Assembly: GCA_903875575.1 (NCBI GenBank)
Contig: CAIQWJ010000018.1
Coordinates: 1-64,000 of the forward strand
Direction of reading: 5' to 3'
DNA length: 64,000 bases
Origin: an uncultured Acidobacteriia bacterium
Lineage (GTDB): Bacteria > Acidobacteriota > Terriglobia > Bryobacterales > Bryobacteraceae
Below the pieces are notes generated by a model. The model made no database searches and was not told where the DNA came from. It saw only the letters and a program-made list of their open reading frames with translations. Shown piece by piece: positions 35,798 through 44,153 of this stretch (position 1 is the stretch's first letter; each line of letters begins with the position of its first letter). Both the position numbers and the translations under genes were made by a program.

Positions 35798-36592
35798 TCA
35801 GATAACGCACTCCGCGGAACGAATCCCGGAAGCCTGGAGTTGCTCGGCCATTCGTTCGAGCGCCGCCTTGTGAATTTGCGATACGCGGCTCTCATTGACA
35901 CCCATAGACTCGCCGATCTCGCGCATGGTCTTGCCGCCGTTGTAGTAGTAACGGATGACCTGCTGGTAGCGTGCTGGCAGCACACTCATCGCGCCGGCCA
36001 ACACGGATTCCAGTTGCCGTTGGCCTGCCATGACGCCGGGATTGGAATCGGGAGCCGCGGGAAATTCCGGGGCCGGGCCGTCTTCGTTATCGATCGTTCG
36101 GGTGGATGCGGAGAGGAAACCCACCATGCGGAGTTCGAGGGCCACCTGCCGCCAGCGCTCCAGATCCATGCCCATCTTTTCCGCGATCTCGAGTTCAGTT
36201 GGGTGCCGTTCCATCACGGCAGATAGCTCGCGGGTCACTTCCTCCAATCTCTTGTGCCGCCGACGAAGATCGCGCGACGCCCAGTCCATCTCGCGCAGGC
36301 TGTCGAGGATTGCCCCCTTGATGCGGTGCTTGGCGTAGCCCCGGAAAACGACTTGCTTGGTGTCGTCAAACTTGCTGGCGGCATCGAACAGCCCCAGGAT
36401 TCCTGCGTGGACAAGGTCTTCCAGTTCCACGTGCATTGGGAGGTTTTCGTAAACACGTACTGCGATGGCGCGGACCAGTGAAAGGTGTTCCAAAACCAGT
36501 TGATCGCGTCTGGATGTTTCGGCTTCAGAAACGGCTTGTTTGGGGGCGGTGAGAGTGGGAGTAGGCATATCTTCTGGCCGGGTGTATTGCAC
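35798..36592 (-). CDS. FliA/WhiG-type sigma factor
   Basis: 264 aa (256 from ATG 36568). Region 2 (LVLEHLSLVRAIAVRVYENL, DLVHAGILGLFDAASKF, FRGYAKHRIKGAILDSLREMDW), region 3 and region 4 (LPARYQQVIRYYYNGGKTM, GESMGVNESRVSQIHKAALE) are complete. The RGYAKHRIKGAI/DWASR pattern is of the flagellar/sporulation group. No flagellar genes are in the window. GTG 36592 has ggag just upstream; ATG 36568 is equally possible. Confidence 0.92.
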   Translation of the reverse strand: MQYTRPEDMPTPTLTAPKQAVSEAETSRRDQLVLEHLSLVRAIAVRVYENLPMHVELEDLVHAGILGLFDAASKFDDTKQVVFRGYAKHRIKGAILDSLREMDWASRDLRRRHKRLEEVTRELSAVMERHPTELEIAEKMGMDLERWRQVALELRMVGFLSASTRTIDNEDGPAPEFPAAPDSNPGVMAGQRQLESVLAGAMSVLPARYQQVIRYYYNGGKTMREIGESMGVNESRVSQIHKAALERMAEQLQASGIRSAECVI

Positions 36593-36747
36593 TCACTCCG
36601 CCATCTTTTTGGCACCCTTAACTCGTTGAAAATAAATGTCGGTAGTTAACGTTTGAGGGGGCGCGCGTTTCATAACGAAGCGTCCGCCGGAACGTGCACT
36701 GAAGATCCGTTCTTATACGGCACGCCGAGCAGCGATAGACTGTTCGC

Positions 36748-38109
36748 ATGTCCATTAGTCGACGTCGTCTACTCCTCGCAGGCACTGCGGGACTACTCAC
36801 ACGGCCCGTTGGTATTGCCGTGAAGGCCAGCGCGGCCAAGTCCGGACGGTTGCCGATTGAACTCTCTCAGCAGCCCATGGATCACGAGATGCCTGTGGAA
36901 GGCTTCGTCGACGAGATCACGCCGACGGAAGACTTCTTCGTTCGCTGCCACACCTACACGCCGCAGGTGAAGCTGGCCGACTGGACGTTGAAGATTGACG
37001 GGCTGGTGGAAAGGCCGCAGAGTTTCACGCTGGCGGACCTGAAGAAGATGCCGCGCACGGAACTGGTCAGTGTGCTGGAATGCGCAGGCAATGGCCGTAG
37101 CTTCTATGAGCCGCACATGTCGGGGGCGCAGTGGAAGTTCGGCGGTGTGGGGAATGCGCGCTGGGCCGGGGTTCGGTTGAAGGACGTGCTGGCGAAGGCC
37201 GGGCTTAAGCCGGGCGCGACGCAACTCCTGCTGGATGGCGCGGATGTTCCGCTGGGCAAGATGCCGGACTTTCAGCGCACGGTTGAGGTGAAGAAGGCGC
37301 TCGACCCCGATACGCTGTTGGCGTGGGAGATGAACGGGCAGCCGCTGACGCCGGAGCATGGGTTTCCGCTGCGGGTGATCGCTCCCGGTTGGGCGGGGGA
37401 TTCGTGGGTGAAGTGGCTGCAGCATATTGAGGTACTGGATCACGATTTCGATGGTTTCTGGATGAAGACCGCGTACCGGCATCCTTCGCACTCGGTGGCA
37501 CCGGGTACCGCGGTGGATGCGAAAGATATGATTCCGGTCACCGATCTGAATGTGAAGTCCGTGATTGCGACGCCGGGGAGTTGGGTGAAGCCGGGAGCGG
37601 TGCCTGTGGTGGGTGTGGCTTGGTCGAACGGGGCGGCGATTTCGAAGGTAGAGATCTCGGATGATGCGGGCAAGAGCTGGAGACTGGCGAAGCTTACGGG
37701 CAAGGAAACGAAGTACGGTTTTCGCAAGTTCAGCTTTGCGTGGGATGCGCCGGAAGGGAAGCATACGCTGGTGGCGAAGGCGACGGATTCGGCGGGGCGA
37801 GTGCAGCCCATGCAGGAAGACTGGAATCCGTCGGGGTATCTGTGGAATGTGGCGCAGGGCAGGGATGTGGTGGTGTCGGTTAAGCGACCGCCAGCCGCCG
37901 ATGCTGTGCCTGCCTCCAGTGCGACTCCGCCGGATGCCTACAAAGCCGCCTGCATCGGTTGCCATGACGACCATATGATGCGGCAGCAGCGCATGACTCG
38001 CGCGCAGTGGGAGAAGGAAATGGACAAGATGACCGGATGGGGTGCCGATGTGAAGGCGGCGGACCGGACGGCGATTGTGGATTATCTGTCATCTCAGTTC
38101 AAGCCGTAA
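36748..38109 (+). CDS. SorA-type sulfite oxidase fused to a c-type haem domain
   Basis: Tat signal SRRRLLLAGTAGLL, then the molybdopterin domain of sulfite oxidases with Mo-ligand C112 in VLECAGNGR and a C-terminal dimerisation sheet (about 265-375). The last 55 residues hold CIGCH (402-406) and the helix QWEKEMDKMTGWG, a small cytochrome-c-like module. Known SorAB enzymes use a separate cytochrome SorB, so this looks like a fused form that would oxidise sulfite or a related substrate in the periplasm. No methionine axial ligand is assigned with certainty. Confidence 0.88.
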   Translation: MSISRRRLLLAGTAGLLTRPVGIAVKASAAKSGRLPIELSQQPMDHEMPVEGFVDEITPTEDFFVRCHTYTPQVKLADWTLKIDGLVERPQSFTLADLKKMPRTELVSVLECAGNGRSFYEPHMSGAQWKFGGVGNARWAGVRLKDVLAKAGLKPGATQLLLDGADVPLGKMPDFQRTVEVKKALDPDTLLAWEMNGQPLTPEHGFPLRVIAPGWAGDSWVKWLQHIEVLDHDFDGFWMKTAYRHPSHSVAPGTAVDAKDMIPVTDLNVKSVIATPGSWVKPGAVPVVGVAWSNGAAISKVEISDDAGKSWRLAKLTGKETKYGFRKFSFAWDAPEGKHTLVAKATDSAGRVQPMQEDWNPSGYLWNVAQGRDVVVSVKRPPAADAVPASSATPPDAYKAACIGCHDDHMMRQQRMTRAQWEKEMDKMTGWGADVKAADRTAIVDYLSSQFKP

Positions 38110-38169
38110 GTCATCCGTGGGTTGGCAAACCGGCCAACGATCCTGAGGAAGTAGACAAATTGTTACCGT

Positions 38170-38193
38170 TAACCTGAAGAAATCTTCAGGTTA
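38170..38193. promoter_or_regulatory. Perfect 11-bp inverted repeat with AA spacer
   Basis: taacctgaaga and tcttcaggtta flank aa, 60 bp after the molybdoenzyme stop and 41 bp before the beta-propeller gene start. It may be an operator for the propeller gene. As RNA it would form a 10-bp stem with an aaat loop but has no T-tract, so a terminator is less likely. Confidence 0.65.
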
Positions 38194-38234
38194 TGGAGTT
38201 CCGGACTACCTTATACTGGTTCCCGGAGATCCAC

Positions 38235-39356
38235 ATGAAATCACTTTATTCAGCGCTCGCGGTGGCCGTCACACTGCTCGCCCCCATTTGCCCGGCCCAG
38301 CAGGCCGGCCCCTATAAGGTCCTGAAGGCCGCCAAAGTTGGCGGCGAAGGCGGCTGGGATTACATTTTTGCCGATGCCGACGGGCGTCGTCTTTATATTC
38401 CCCGCGGTGCTGTCCGCGCCGTTGCTGCCACTGATACGGCGCCCGCCGTGGCCGCCATCCCGGCTCGCGTGACCGTTTTCAACCTCGATACGCTCGAACC
38501 CGCTGGTGAAGTTGCCGGAGTGGGCGGAAATGGCGCTGTGGTCGACCCGAAGTCCGGCCATGGCTTCACCAGCGATCACCCGAAGGTTTCGATGTTCGAT
38601 ACGAAGACGCTGACCCTGATCAAGTCCATCGACGTGGGCGCGGCGAATCCCGATGGCATCTATTTCGATCCGTTCAATCAGCGCGTCTACGTGTTTAGCC
38701 ATCCGACGAAGGATGCGACGGTGATCGATGCCAAAGACGGCACCGTTCTGGGCACCATTGACCTTGGCGGCGTGCCGGAACAGGCCGTGGGCGATGGCAA
38801 GGGTATGCTCTACGTCGTGATGCAGGACGCGGTGGGCAGTGTTACCGCCGTTGACGTGAAAACGATGAAGGCTGTTGGCCACTATTCGTTCGTCGACAAA
38901 GGTGGCTGCAACGGTTTGGCGCTCGATGCGAAGAATGGGATTCTGTTTGCGGCGTGCGGCCGTTCGGGCAACCCGCCCGCGACACCCGCGCAGCCGATGA
39001 TGGTGATCCTGAGCGCCGCGGACGGCAAGATTCTGACGAGCCTGCCGCTGGCTGGCGGTTCCGATGGCGCGGCGTTTAACCCGACGACCATGGAAGCCTT
39101 CAGCACGCAGGGCAACGGCACCATGACGATTGTAAAAGAGAAGAGTCCCACGAGCTTTGAAGTGGAGCAGAACCTCGATACGAAGAATGGCGCCCGCACC
39201 ATTACGTTTGACAGCAAAACCGGTCACCTGTTCACAATGGCCCAGGAACGCGGTCCGGCACCGGCACCGGCACCGGGAGCCGCACCGGGTGGGCGTGGTC
39301 CTCAGGGTGTGACGATTCCGGGGTCGTTCACGATTCTGATGGTGGGCACGAAGTAA
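38235..39356 (+). CDS. YncE-like secreted beta-propeller protein
   Basis: 373 aa from ATG 38235 (ggagat 5-9 nt upstream), with signal peptide MKSLYSALAVAVTLLAPICP. Repeated blades are visible as VFNLDTLEPAGEVAGV, MFDTKTLTLIKSIDVG, VIDAKDGTVLGTIDLG and AVDVKTMKAVGHYS, with a Pro/Ala/Gly-rich tail. Such proteins lie in the periplasm or on the surface; ligand unknown. A strong terminator follows. Confidence 0.85.
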   Translation: MKSLYSALAVAVTLLAPICPAQQAGPYKVLKAAKVGGEGGWDYIFADADGRRLYIPRGAVRAVAATDTAPAVAAIPARVTVFNLDTLEPAGEVAGVGGNGAVVDPKSGHGFTSDHPKVSMFDTKTLTLIKSIDVGAANPDGIYFDPFNQRVYVFSHPTKDATVIDAKDGTVLGTIDLGGVPEQAVGDGKGMLYVVMQDAVGSVTAVDVKTMKAVGHYSFVDKGGCNGLALDAKNGILFAACGRSGNPPATPAQPMMVILSAADGKILTSLPLAGGSDGAAFNPTTMEAFSTQGNGTMTIVKEKSPTSFEVEQNLDTKNGARTITFDSKTGHLFTMAQERGPAPAPAPGAAPGGRGPQGVTIPGSFTILMVGTK

Positions 39357-39380
39357 CTACGGGAAACTCGTTGGAAGCAG

Positions 39381-39422
39381 AAAAAGGGAGGAAGCGATCT
39401 CGCGATCGGTTCCTCCCTTTTT
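39381..39422. terminator. Strong bidirectional intrinsic terminator
   Basis: aaaaagggaggaa pairs perfectly with ttcctcccttttt around a 16-nt loop that can itself pair (cgat/gatcg). The A- and T-tracts at the outer ends let it work on both strands, for the propeller gene and the convergent SRPBCC gene. Confidence 0.9.
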
Positions 39423-39438
39423 GATTTGCGGGCTGAGT

Positions 39439-40065
39439 TCATTTTGCCGGTGCGGGTGGTGCCGCTGCCGGCTGCGCCGCGCCGCCGCGGGCCGGGGGTG
39501 GGGGCAGCGTGCCGCCTTCTGCCAGTATCTTCATATTTGCCAGCGCCTGGGTGAAACGGGTACGCCTCGATTCCAGGTCCTTGGCGCGGGCCGCGTCGTC
39601 GGCCAGCGTAGAGTTGTCGTACATCAGGATGTAGATCAGTTTGGATGTTGTCGCGGTCAGCGGGCGAGCTTCGAGCGTACCGTGGTAGAGGATGTACGGT
39701 CGGCCCGGTCGTACCGGCTGGGTGTAAGTGTAGGAGAGTTCGGTCTTGCCTACCAGAACCTCGCTGCCAATGGACCGGACGGTGCCGATTTCGCCGTCCT
39801 TACCGGAAACCAGGGTACAGGTGGTCTGGAGCCATTCCCCGATATCACAGTACTTGCCGACGCGCTTCCAGACTTCGGCGGCGGGGCGGTTGACGACGAT
39901 TTCCATAGGGATGGAGACGTAGGTGGGCTTGTCGACGACAATATTCGTGTTGGCTCCGGAAGCGCCGGCGGCACCTGCGGGTGGTGCCTGGGCGATGGCG
40001 GACTGGGCCAGACCGGCGAGTGCGAGGACGCAGCAGCCGGCGATCTTTGTGAATTGATTCTGCAT
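39439..40065 (-). CDS. Secreted SRPBCC/START-like protein
   Basis: 208 aa with signal peptide MQNQFTKIAGCCVLALAGLA, QSAIAQ. The body (IVVNRPAAEVWKRVGKYCDIGEW) is the polyketide-cyclase/SRPBCC opening, in which a helix-grip fold makes a ligand pocket. A Pro/Ala-rich tail follows. The leader from 40152 precedes the signal peptide and is not used; ATG 40065 has a gaga-rich ribosome site. Ligand unknown. Confidence 0.82.
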   Translation of the reverse strand: MQNQFTKIAGCCVLALAGLAQSAIAQAPPAGAAGASGANTNIVVDKPTYVSIPMEIVVNRPAAEVWKRVGKYCDIGEWLQTTCTLVSGKDGEIGTVRSIGSEVLVGKTELSYTYTQPVRPGRPYILYHGTLEARPLTATTSKLIYILMYDNSTLADDAARAKDLESRRTRFTQALANMKILAEGGTLPPPPARGGAAQPAAAPPAPAK

Positions 40066-40076
40066 GATTTCTCTAT

Positions 40077-40120
40077 CCTGACACAGCGGGATCGCTGGCC
40101 TGACACAGCGGGATCGCTGC
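40077..40120. repeat. 22-bp tandem duplication with internal dyad
   Basis: Two 22-bp units beginning cctgacacagcgggatcgct start at 40077 and 40099 and differ in one base. Each contains cagcg-ggat-cgctg, a 5-bp dyad. The repeat starts 12 bp upstream of the SRPBCC start codon and lies before the divergent rpmH promoter. Confidence 0.85.
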
Positions 40121-40170
40121 CTCCGGGCAGTGCGGAACCTGTGTGTTTTCACTCAGCCCCCGGCTTAGTG

Positions 40171-40176
40171 TATACT
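40171..40176 (+). promoter_or_regulatory. Probable -10 element of the rpmH operon
   Basis: tatact lies 20 bp upstream of the rpmH ATG; a weak -35 (tttcac, from 40147) is 18 bp upstream of it. Position relative to a ribosomal-protein gene with an otherwise GC-rich leader supports it. Confidence 0.5.
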
Positions 40177-40195
40177 TTTAGTTTCCCCTACTACA

Positions 40196-40345
40196 ATGCC
40201 GAAACGTACTTTCCAACCGAACAATCGTCGCCGCGCCAAAGTGCACGGTTTTCGGAAACGCATGAAGACGGCCGATGGCCGCGCCGTACTCTCTCGCAGA
40301 CGCGCTCAAGGGCGCAAGAAGCTGACCGTCAGCTCTGAGAGGTAG
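40196..40345 (+). CDS. rpmH: Ribosomal protein L34
   Basis: 49 residues, [18 protein letters not shown] followed by [18 protein letters not shown], the invariant L34 pattern. It heads the classical rpmH-rnpA-yidD-yidC-jag cluster. dnaA, often next to rpmH, is absent here, and no DnaA-box cluster was seen upstream, so this is probably not the replication origin. Confidence 0.98.
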   Translation: MPKRTFQPNNRRRAKVHGFRKRMKTADGRAVLSRRRAQGRKKLTVSSER

Positions 40346-40383
40346 TCCGGATAACGAACGACTCCACGCAGGACTCACCAAAA

Positions 40384-40884
40384 TTGAGCGAGTCCAAATC
40401 CGGCTTTCCCAAAAGTGTCCGGCTTCTCCGTTCCAGCGATTTCCGTAAAGTCTACGACAATGGCGTGCGCTATACTTGCCCGCTGTTCGTCGCCTTTTGC
40501 CTTGCCGCACCTCGTTCAGAGGTCGTCGGCGAGAACGGAATTGCCACGGCTGAACCCGCTGGCCGGGCGGTGGGTTTCACAACCCCTAAAGCTCTGGGCA
40601 AAGCCGTTAAACGAAACCGCATCCGTCGCCGTGTCCGCGAGGCAACTCGCCTGGAACTGGCGTCACTGAGTGCGGGATGGTCCATCGTGTTCAATCCACG
40701 CCGCAAGGTGCTCGATTGCATTTTTACGGATCTTCAGCGCGAAGTAAAACGTCTCTTTATACGGTGCGCCACGAATCCAGCGCCGGGACCGGTCAGTCCG
40801 GTCGCAGTATCGCCGGCCGCGGCTTCGCAGCCGCTGGCATCGGTCGCGGCCTCACAGCCGTCCTCCGGGGGTACAAGCGCGTGA
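40384..40884 (+). CDS. rnpA: Ribonuclease P protein component
   Basis: 166 aa from a TTG start. It assists the RNase P RNA in tRNA 5' maturation. Conserved parts are [44 protein letters not shown] (the RNR motif) and [14 protein letters not shown] Pro/Ala/Ser-rich tail of about 35 residues extends past the usual end and overlaps yidD in another frame. Confidence 0.93.
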   Translation: MSESKSGFPKSVRLLRSSDFRKVYDNGVRYTCPLFVAFCLAAPRSEVVGENGIATAEPAGRAVGFTTPKALGKAVKRNRIRRRVREATRLELASLSAGWSIVFNPRRKVLDCIFTDLQREVKRLFIRCATNPAPGPVSPVAVSPAAASQPLASVAASQPSSGGTSA

Positions 40885-41051
40885 TTTCGCCACTATTGCC
40901 GTCCGCCTGCCGTTTCCATCCCACCTGCTCCGAGTACATGCGTGAAGCCATTGAAATCCATGGCCCGGCGCGCGGAGTCTGGTATGGCTTGAAGCGTCTG
41001 GGGCGGTGCCATCCATTCCACGAAGGCGGATTCGACCCCGTTCCGCGTTAA
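40764..41051 (+). CDS. yidD: Membrane protein insertion factor YidD
   Basis: The core [20 protein letters not shown] and [14 protein letters not shown], then [13 protein letters not shown], is diagnostic of YidD, a small peripheral protein helping YidC. The start is uncertain: GTG 40764 gives 95 residues; the frame is open back to 40677. Either start overlaps the rnpA 3' end by more than 100 nt, a known habit of this gene pair. Confidence 0.9.
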   Translation: MRHESSAGTGQSGRSIAGRGFAAAGIGRGLTAVLRGYKRVISPLLPSACRFHPTCSEYMREAIEIHGPARGVWYGLKRLGRCHPFHEGGFDPVPR

Positions 41052-41057
41052 CCCAAC

Positions 41058-42800
41058 ATGAGTTCTCCTACACCAAACAAAGGCCCCAAAGAGCTATCCA
41101 ACGAACTGCGCATGCTGATTGCGTTCGGACTGATGGGGCTGATCCTCGTCGGTTCGCAATGGATCTTCCGTAAGACGGGACTCATTGCGCCAGACGCACC
41201 GGCTAGTACTGCCAGCCAGCAGAGTGCGACGCCGAAAGCGGATGCCTCGAAAGCTGCACCGTTGCCGGGATCGGCGGCTGGATCGCTGCCTGGGCAGTCG
41301 CCCGTCGCGGCCGATGCCGCACCGGGCGCTGCTCCGGCTGAAGTCATCGCTGCGACAGCCAAACAGACCTGGTTTGTGGATACCGACGTGTATCACGTCG
41401 TGTTCTCTAACGAAGGCGCTGTGGTGCAGAGCTGGACGCTTAAGAAGTACAAGGACGCGTCTGGTAAACCTCTTGAACTCGTGAACCAGCGCGGTGCGCA
41501 GAAGGAAGGTTTCCCGCTGGCGCTGCAGTTCCGCGGTCAGCCGACGACGCCTCTGAATAAGGCTCTGTGGACATGGCATCCGCGCGGTGACGGACTTTCG
41601 ATTGAGTACGACTATTCCGACGGTCATACCGTCGCGAAGAAGGTCTTCTCCTTCACGAAAGACAGTTATCTGGTGCAGTTGGCGTCCGAAGTGAAGACCG
41701 ATGGTGCCGGGGTACCCCATCTTCTTTCCTGGCGCGCGGGCTTCGGCGACATGGATGTCACGAACGCCGCCAGCAAGGAAGCGGTTATCCGCTATGACCT
41801 GAAGGAAGATAAACTGGCGCGTGATGCGGCCAAGACGGCGAAGAATGGTCCGGTTCACACCGATGGCTCGTTCTCATTTGCGGGTATTGACGATCAATAT
41901 TTCGCGGTAGCGTTCATTCCGCCTGTCGATTCGGCGGTGAAGACGACCCAGTACAACGATTCGGTGATGACGGCGTACAACGCTACGGAAGACGCGTTTC
42001 CGGGTATCGCTGTGGGCGGCGAGGCCCGCAACCAGATGGGACTCTTCGTCGGCCCGAAAGAAGGCGACGTTCTGGAGGCTGTGAATCCGAATCTCAGCCA
42101 CGTGATTGACTGGGGCTGGTTCCGGATCATTGCGCAGCCGCTGTTTATGATGCTGCGGATTATGAACAGTAAGTTCATTCACAGCTACGGCTGGTCGATT
42201 ATCGTTCTGACGCTGTTTATCAATCTGGCGCTCTTTCCGTTGAAGCTGTTCAACCTGAAGTCGATGCGGAAGATGCAGGTGCTGCAGCCGCAAATCGCGA
42301 AGATCAACGATAAGTACAAAGGCATTGGGATGAGCGATCCCCGCACGCAGCAGAAGCAGGCGGAGATCATGGAGCTATACAAGAAGCACGGCGTCAACCC
42401 GATGGGTGGGTGCGTACCGCTGCTGATCCAGATGCCGTTCCTGATTGCCTTCTACAAGGTTCTCTCCGTGACCGTCGAGATGCGTCACGCCGACTGGCTT
42501 TGGGTGGGCGATCTGACCCAACCGGAACACTTCGGCATTCGCTTCCTGCCGATCATCATGGTGGTTTCGAGCCTCATGCTGCAGAAGATGACGCCGGTCC
42601 CCGCGGGCGGAGATCCGAGTCAGCAGAAGATGATGCAGTTCATGCCGATTATGATGGGCGTGTTCTTCTGGCAGGCTTCGAGCGGACTGGTGTTATACTA
42701 CCTAACCAGCAATCTGGTAGGAGTGGCGCAGCAGTGGTTCTTCAATAAGACGGCACCGCCACTTCCGGGCGCGACACTAATTAAGGGTAAGAAGTCTTGA
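41058..42800 (+). CDS. yidC: Membrane protein insertase YidC
   Basis: 580 aa Gram-negative type YidC: an N-terminal helix (about 12-28), a large periplasmic beta domain (about 90-340) and the Oxa1 core (WGWFRIIAQPLFMMLRIMNS, NPMGGCVPLLIQMPFLIAFY, LTSNLVGVAQQW). It inserts and folds inner-membrane proteins with or without Sec. Ala/Ser/Pro-rich linker between helix 1 and the beta domain. jag overlaps its last codon. Confidence 0.97.
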   Translation: MSSPTPNKGPKELSNELRMLIAFGLMGLILVGSQWIFRKTGLIAPDAPASTASQQSATPKADASKAAPLPGSAAGSLPGQSPVAADAAPGAAPAEVIAATAKQTWFVDTDVYHVVFSNEGAVVQSWTLKKYKDASGKPLELVNQRGAQKEGFPLALQFRGQPTTPLNKALWTWHPRGDGLSIEYDYSDGHTVAKKVFSFTKDSYLVQLASEVKTDGAGVPHLLSWRAGFGDMDVTNAASKEAVIRYDLKEDKLARDAAKTAKNGPVHTDGSFSFAGIDDQYFAVAFIPPVDSAVKTTQYNDSVMTAYNATEDAFPGIAVGGEARNQMGLFVGPKEGDVLEAVNPNLSHVIDWGWFRIIAQPLFMMLRIMNSKFIHSYGWSIIVLTLFINLALFPLKLFNLKSMRKMQVLQPQIAKINDKYKGIGMSDPRTQQKQAEIMELYKKHGVNPMGGCVPLLIQMPFLIAFYKVLSVTVEMRHADWLWVGDLTQPEHFGIRFLPIIMVVSSLMLQKMTPVPAGGDPSQQKMMQFMPIMMGVFFWQASSGLVLYYLTSNLVGVAQQWFFNKTAPPLPGATLIKGKKS

Positions 42801-43456
42801 AGCCTAAATATTCGATTCACGAGACAGGTCCCCGTATTGAGCAGTTCCTGAGTCAGGTAATTTCCAACGCCGGACTGGCCCTCACTTTCACAATTGAAGT
42901 GGGCGATCAGAGTAACCCGGAGTTTGAGAATCCGGATCTTGTGGTGAAGTTCCATGGCGAAGATGTCGACCTGATTCTCAGCAATCGCGCTGAGCTGCTG
43001 CTGGCGCTGGAGCATGTTTCGCAGGAAGCGCTGCGCATGCATTCGGACGATCATTCGCGGGTTGCGTTCGATGCGAACGATTATCGGGCGCTGCGGATGG
43101 AAGAACTGCGCATGTCGGCTCAGGTCGCGGCTGAGAAGGTGAAGTCGTCCGGCCAGCCCTTCCGGTTCAATCCGATGAACAGCCGGGAGCGGCGAATTAT
43201 CCACATCTCGTTGCGCAATGAGACGGATTTGCGGAGCGAGAGTTCCGGTTCGGGCCCTTTCCGTGGCGTGATTGTGTATCCTGCCGGGATGCCGTCGTTG
43301 CCTGAAGCTCCGCCCCCTCCGATGCGGCCTTCGCGCTTTGGGCGTCCGCCGGAAGCGCCGAGCGATGGGAATGATCGCCGGGGACGCTTTGGCGATCGTG
43401 GGCGCGGTGGCAGGCCAGGTGCTGGCGGTGATCGCGGGCCGCGTCGGCCTCGCTGA
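42797..43456 (+). CDS. jag: Jag/KhpB-like R3H RNA-binding protein
   Basis: 219 aa from a TTG overlapping the yidC stop. It has a KH-like part (LALTFTIEVG, NRAELLLALEHVSQEA) and an R3H motif (NSRERRIIHISLRNE), then a Gly/Arg/Pro-rich tail (RGRFGDRGRGGRPGAGGDR). The usual Jag_N domain is missing from the start. It binds RNA and is linked with cell elongation in Firmicutes; here the function is inferred from synteny with yidC. Confidence 0.9.
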   Translation: MKPKYSIHETGPRIEQFLSQVISNAGLALTFTIEVGDQSNPEFENPDLVVKFHGEDVDLILSNRAELLLALEHVSQEALRMHSDDHSRVAFDANDYRALRMEELRMSAQVAAEKVKSSGQPFRFNPMNSRERRIIHISLRNETDLRSESSGSGPFRGVIVYPAGMPSLPEAPPPPMRPSRFGRPPEAPSDGNDRRGRFGDRGRGGRPGAGGDRGPRRPR

Positions 43457-43492
43457 AGTGGTCATCTGACCAGTTCGCGGTATACTAACCCT

Positions 43493-43753
43493 ATGGGAAG
43501 TCAGGTTATTTCCGCAACCGAGTTCAAGGCGAAGTGTCTGTCCCTGCTGGACGATATCGATAAGAATGGCGGGACCATTACGGTCACGAAGCGCGGCAAG
43601 CCTGTGGCTACCGTAGGGCCTGCGAAGCCTATGAAGTTCCGTTCCTCACGGGGCATTCTCAGAGGGAAACTCGGCGTACCCGTTGAGGAACTACTGGTGG
43701 ATACTTCGCATCTCTGGGAATGGTCGGACGAAAACTGTACGTTTGGGCTGTGA
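43493..43753 (+). CDS. Phd/YefM-type antitoxin
   Basis: 86 aa. ISATEFKAKCLSLLDDIDKN then TITVTKRGKPVATV is the Phd/YefM DNA-binding fold, followed by a C-terminal toxin-wrapping arm. The toxin gene starts within the last codons (GTGA overlap). It probably autorepresses the operon; no clear palindrome is seen in the short upstream gap. Confidence 0.9.
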   Translation: MGSQVISATEFKAKCLSLLDDIDKNGGTITVTKRGKPVATVGPAKPMKFRSSRGILRGKLGVPVEELLVDTSHLWEWSDENCTFGL

Positions 43754-44145
43754 CACCTCGTCTTCTGCTGGATACCCATATCGTGATCCGCTGGCTGGTT
43801 GAGCCGGAGAGGTTGTCACGGGAACAAGACCGGATTCTCACTCAGGCGGAACGGCGTGCCGAGCCCCTGGCAGTGAGTGCGGTTTCACTCGTCGAGATTG
43901 GCGTCATTCCGGGCAACAGACTTCGGATTTCCGTCTCAGAGATTCTCCGCGCGCTGGAACCAGGAGCCGGATTCCAAATCGTTCCGATGGATCTGGTGAT
44001 AGCTGCTGAGATTGCCGCCATGGGCGATTCCCTTCGTGATCCGAACGACCGGGCTATCGTGGCGACAGCCCGCGTTCACGGTCTCCGTCTGGTGACTTCG
44101 GATGAGCGGATCATCGCTTCGAAGCTTGTCCCCGTGGTGGAGTAG
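43750..44145 (+). CDS. PIN-domain ribonuclease toxin, VapC type
   Basis: 131 aa from GTG 43750. Metal-binding acids: D in LLLDTHIVIRW, E in SLVEIG and D residues in RDPNDRAIVATA plus TSDERI. All expected acids are present, so the toxin looks active. It is the partner of the Phd-type antitoxin, with GTGA translational coupling. VapC toxins cut tRNA or rRNA; the target is unknown. Confidence 0.9.
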   Translation: MTPRLLLDTHIVIRWLVEPERLSREQDRILTQAERRAEPLAVSAVSLVEIGVIPGNRLRISVSEILRALEPGAGFQIVPMDLVIAAEIAAMGDSLRDPNDRAIVATARVHGLRLVTSDERIIASKLVPVVE

Positions 44146-44153
44146 GTCGACGC

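Noticed and set aside
40178-40510. Minus-strand frame across rpmH and the rnpA start
   Set aside because: rpmH and rnpA on the plus strand are certain; the antisense frame has no homology pattern.
43197-43205. Exact DnaA-box consensus ttatccaca
   Set aside because: It is a single copy inside the jag coding sequence, where it encodes the conserved IIHI of the R3H motif. No other boxes or AT-rich region accompany it, so it is not evidence for oriC.
43493-44145. Toxin-antitoxin pair as a sign of a mobile element
   Set aside because: No integrase, repeats or tRNA lie next to it; base composition looks like the surroundings.
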